DNA of 64,000 nt, taken from Panacagrimonas sp052386745 (GTDB taxonomy: Bacteria > Pseudomonadota > Gammaproteobacteria > Nevskiales > Nevskiaceae). The stretch is from contig JBQTJW010000015.1 in the NCBI GenBank assembly GCA_052386745.1, forward strand, positions 62,001 to 126,000. The letters are read 5' to 3'. The notes below the pieces were generated by a model. The model saw only the letters and a program-made list of their open reading frames with translations, did not search any database and was not told where the DNA came from. The translations under genes were made by a program, and so were the position numbers. The stretch's first letter is position 1; every line of letters begins with the position of its first letter. Positions 63,956-64,000 of this stretch are shown here, in pieces.

Positions 63956-64000
63956 TCAGGCGATCTCGAAGCCTTCGTAATCCTTGGCCTTCACCGCGTC
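63956..64000 (-). CDS. C-terminal end of an unidentified gene
   Basis: Fourteen codons and a TGA on the minus strand (reading …KAKDYEGFEIA-stop) run off the right edge. The frame is supported by the intrinsic terminator placed just after it. Too little is visible to identify the family. Confidence 0.5.
   Translation of the reverse strand, partial: DAVKAKDYEGFEIA

Overview
The window is one continuous stretch of a GC-rich bacterial chromosome carrying almost only housekeeping genes. Gene order points to a non-enteric gammaproteobacterium, most likely in or near the Xanthomonadales. The supporting blocks are initiator-tRNA/rimP/nusA/infB/rbfA/truB/rpsO/pnp, recA/recX next to alaS/lysC and tRNA-Ser(GCT)/tRNA-Arg(ACG), rpsF/rpsR/rplI/dnaB/alr/radA, an unfused hisI, a PhaR regulator and a groESL operon with a CIRCE operator. 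The genus cannot be named from the sequence alone. Codon third positions are so GC-biased that very long antisense open frames lie over most genes; these are not genes.

Layout. 1-7.6 kb (+): the end of a 2-oxoacid dehydrogenase E1 beta gene, its E2, agmatine deiminase, a BaiN-like flavoprotein, then a coupled set of an MscS-type channel, a membrane-less MgtE-like cytosolic protein and a full MgtE Mg2+ transporter, and an MpaB-family oxygenase. 7.7-9.9 kb (-): groEL-groES with a sigma32-like promoter and CIRCE. 9.9-10.8 kb: a decayed IS5-type transposase and featureless DNA. 10.8-11.2 kb (+): PCu(A)C copper chaperone. 11.3-16.7 kb (-): argA-bioA-rsmE-pyrC-tag. 16.9-18.1 kb (+): an MFS transporter. 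18.3-27.2 kb (+): the tRNA-fMet to pnp translation and RNA-decay block. 27.2-30.5 kb: a stretch of visibly lower GC with a hairpin-rich spacer, a perfect CRP-like palindrome, phaR, gluQRS, a HAD phosphatase and two tRNAs. 30.6-38.6 kb: lysC-alaS and recA-recX (-), separated by an MFS transporter and a topoisomerase IB (+). 38.9-43.7 kb: an unknown exported protein (+), then cinA, a UMF1 transporter, rimI, a family-4 uracil-DNA glycosylase and a GNAT (-), all downstream of leuA. 43.7-45.6 kb (-): leuA preceded by a leader peptide with five consecutive leucine codons. 45.7-50.8 kb (-): rpsF-rpsR-rplI and dnaB-alr-radA. 51.0-55.8 kb: a MaoC-like hydratase, hisI, comEC and a periplasmic glycerophosphodiesterase. 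55.9-63.9 kb (-): an efflux operon (adaptor, RND pump, TolC) followed by acyl-CoA dehydrogenase and NUDIX hydrolase. The window ends in the last codons of another minus-strand gene.

Points that go beyond routine annotation. (1) The RND adaptor reading frame begins with a decayed, internally deleted copy of the 5' end of the acyl-CoA dehydrogenase gene that lies at the other end of the same operon. (2) leuA has a leucine-rich leader peptide whose predicted transcript starts at or next to its AUG. (3) truB has no ATG, GTG or TTG ahead of its conserved N-terminal motif and probably starts at ATT. (4) An MscS channel, an MgtE cytosolic-domain protein and MgtE are encoded by overlapping genes. (5) csrA is absent from its usual place beside alaS/lysC and the Ser/Arg tRNAs. 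(6) The pnp-phaR spacer holds several hairpins and a perfect TGTGA-N6-TCACA site although no known gene starts there. No CRISPR array, prophage, intact insertion sequence or classical defence island was seen.
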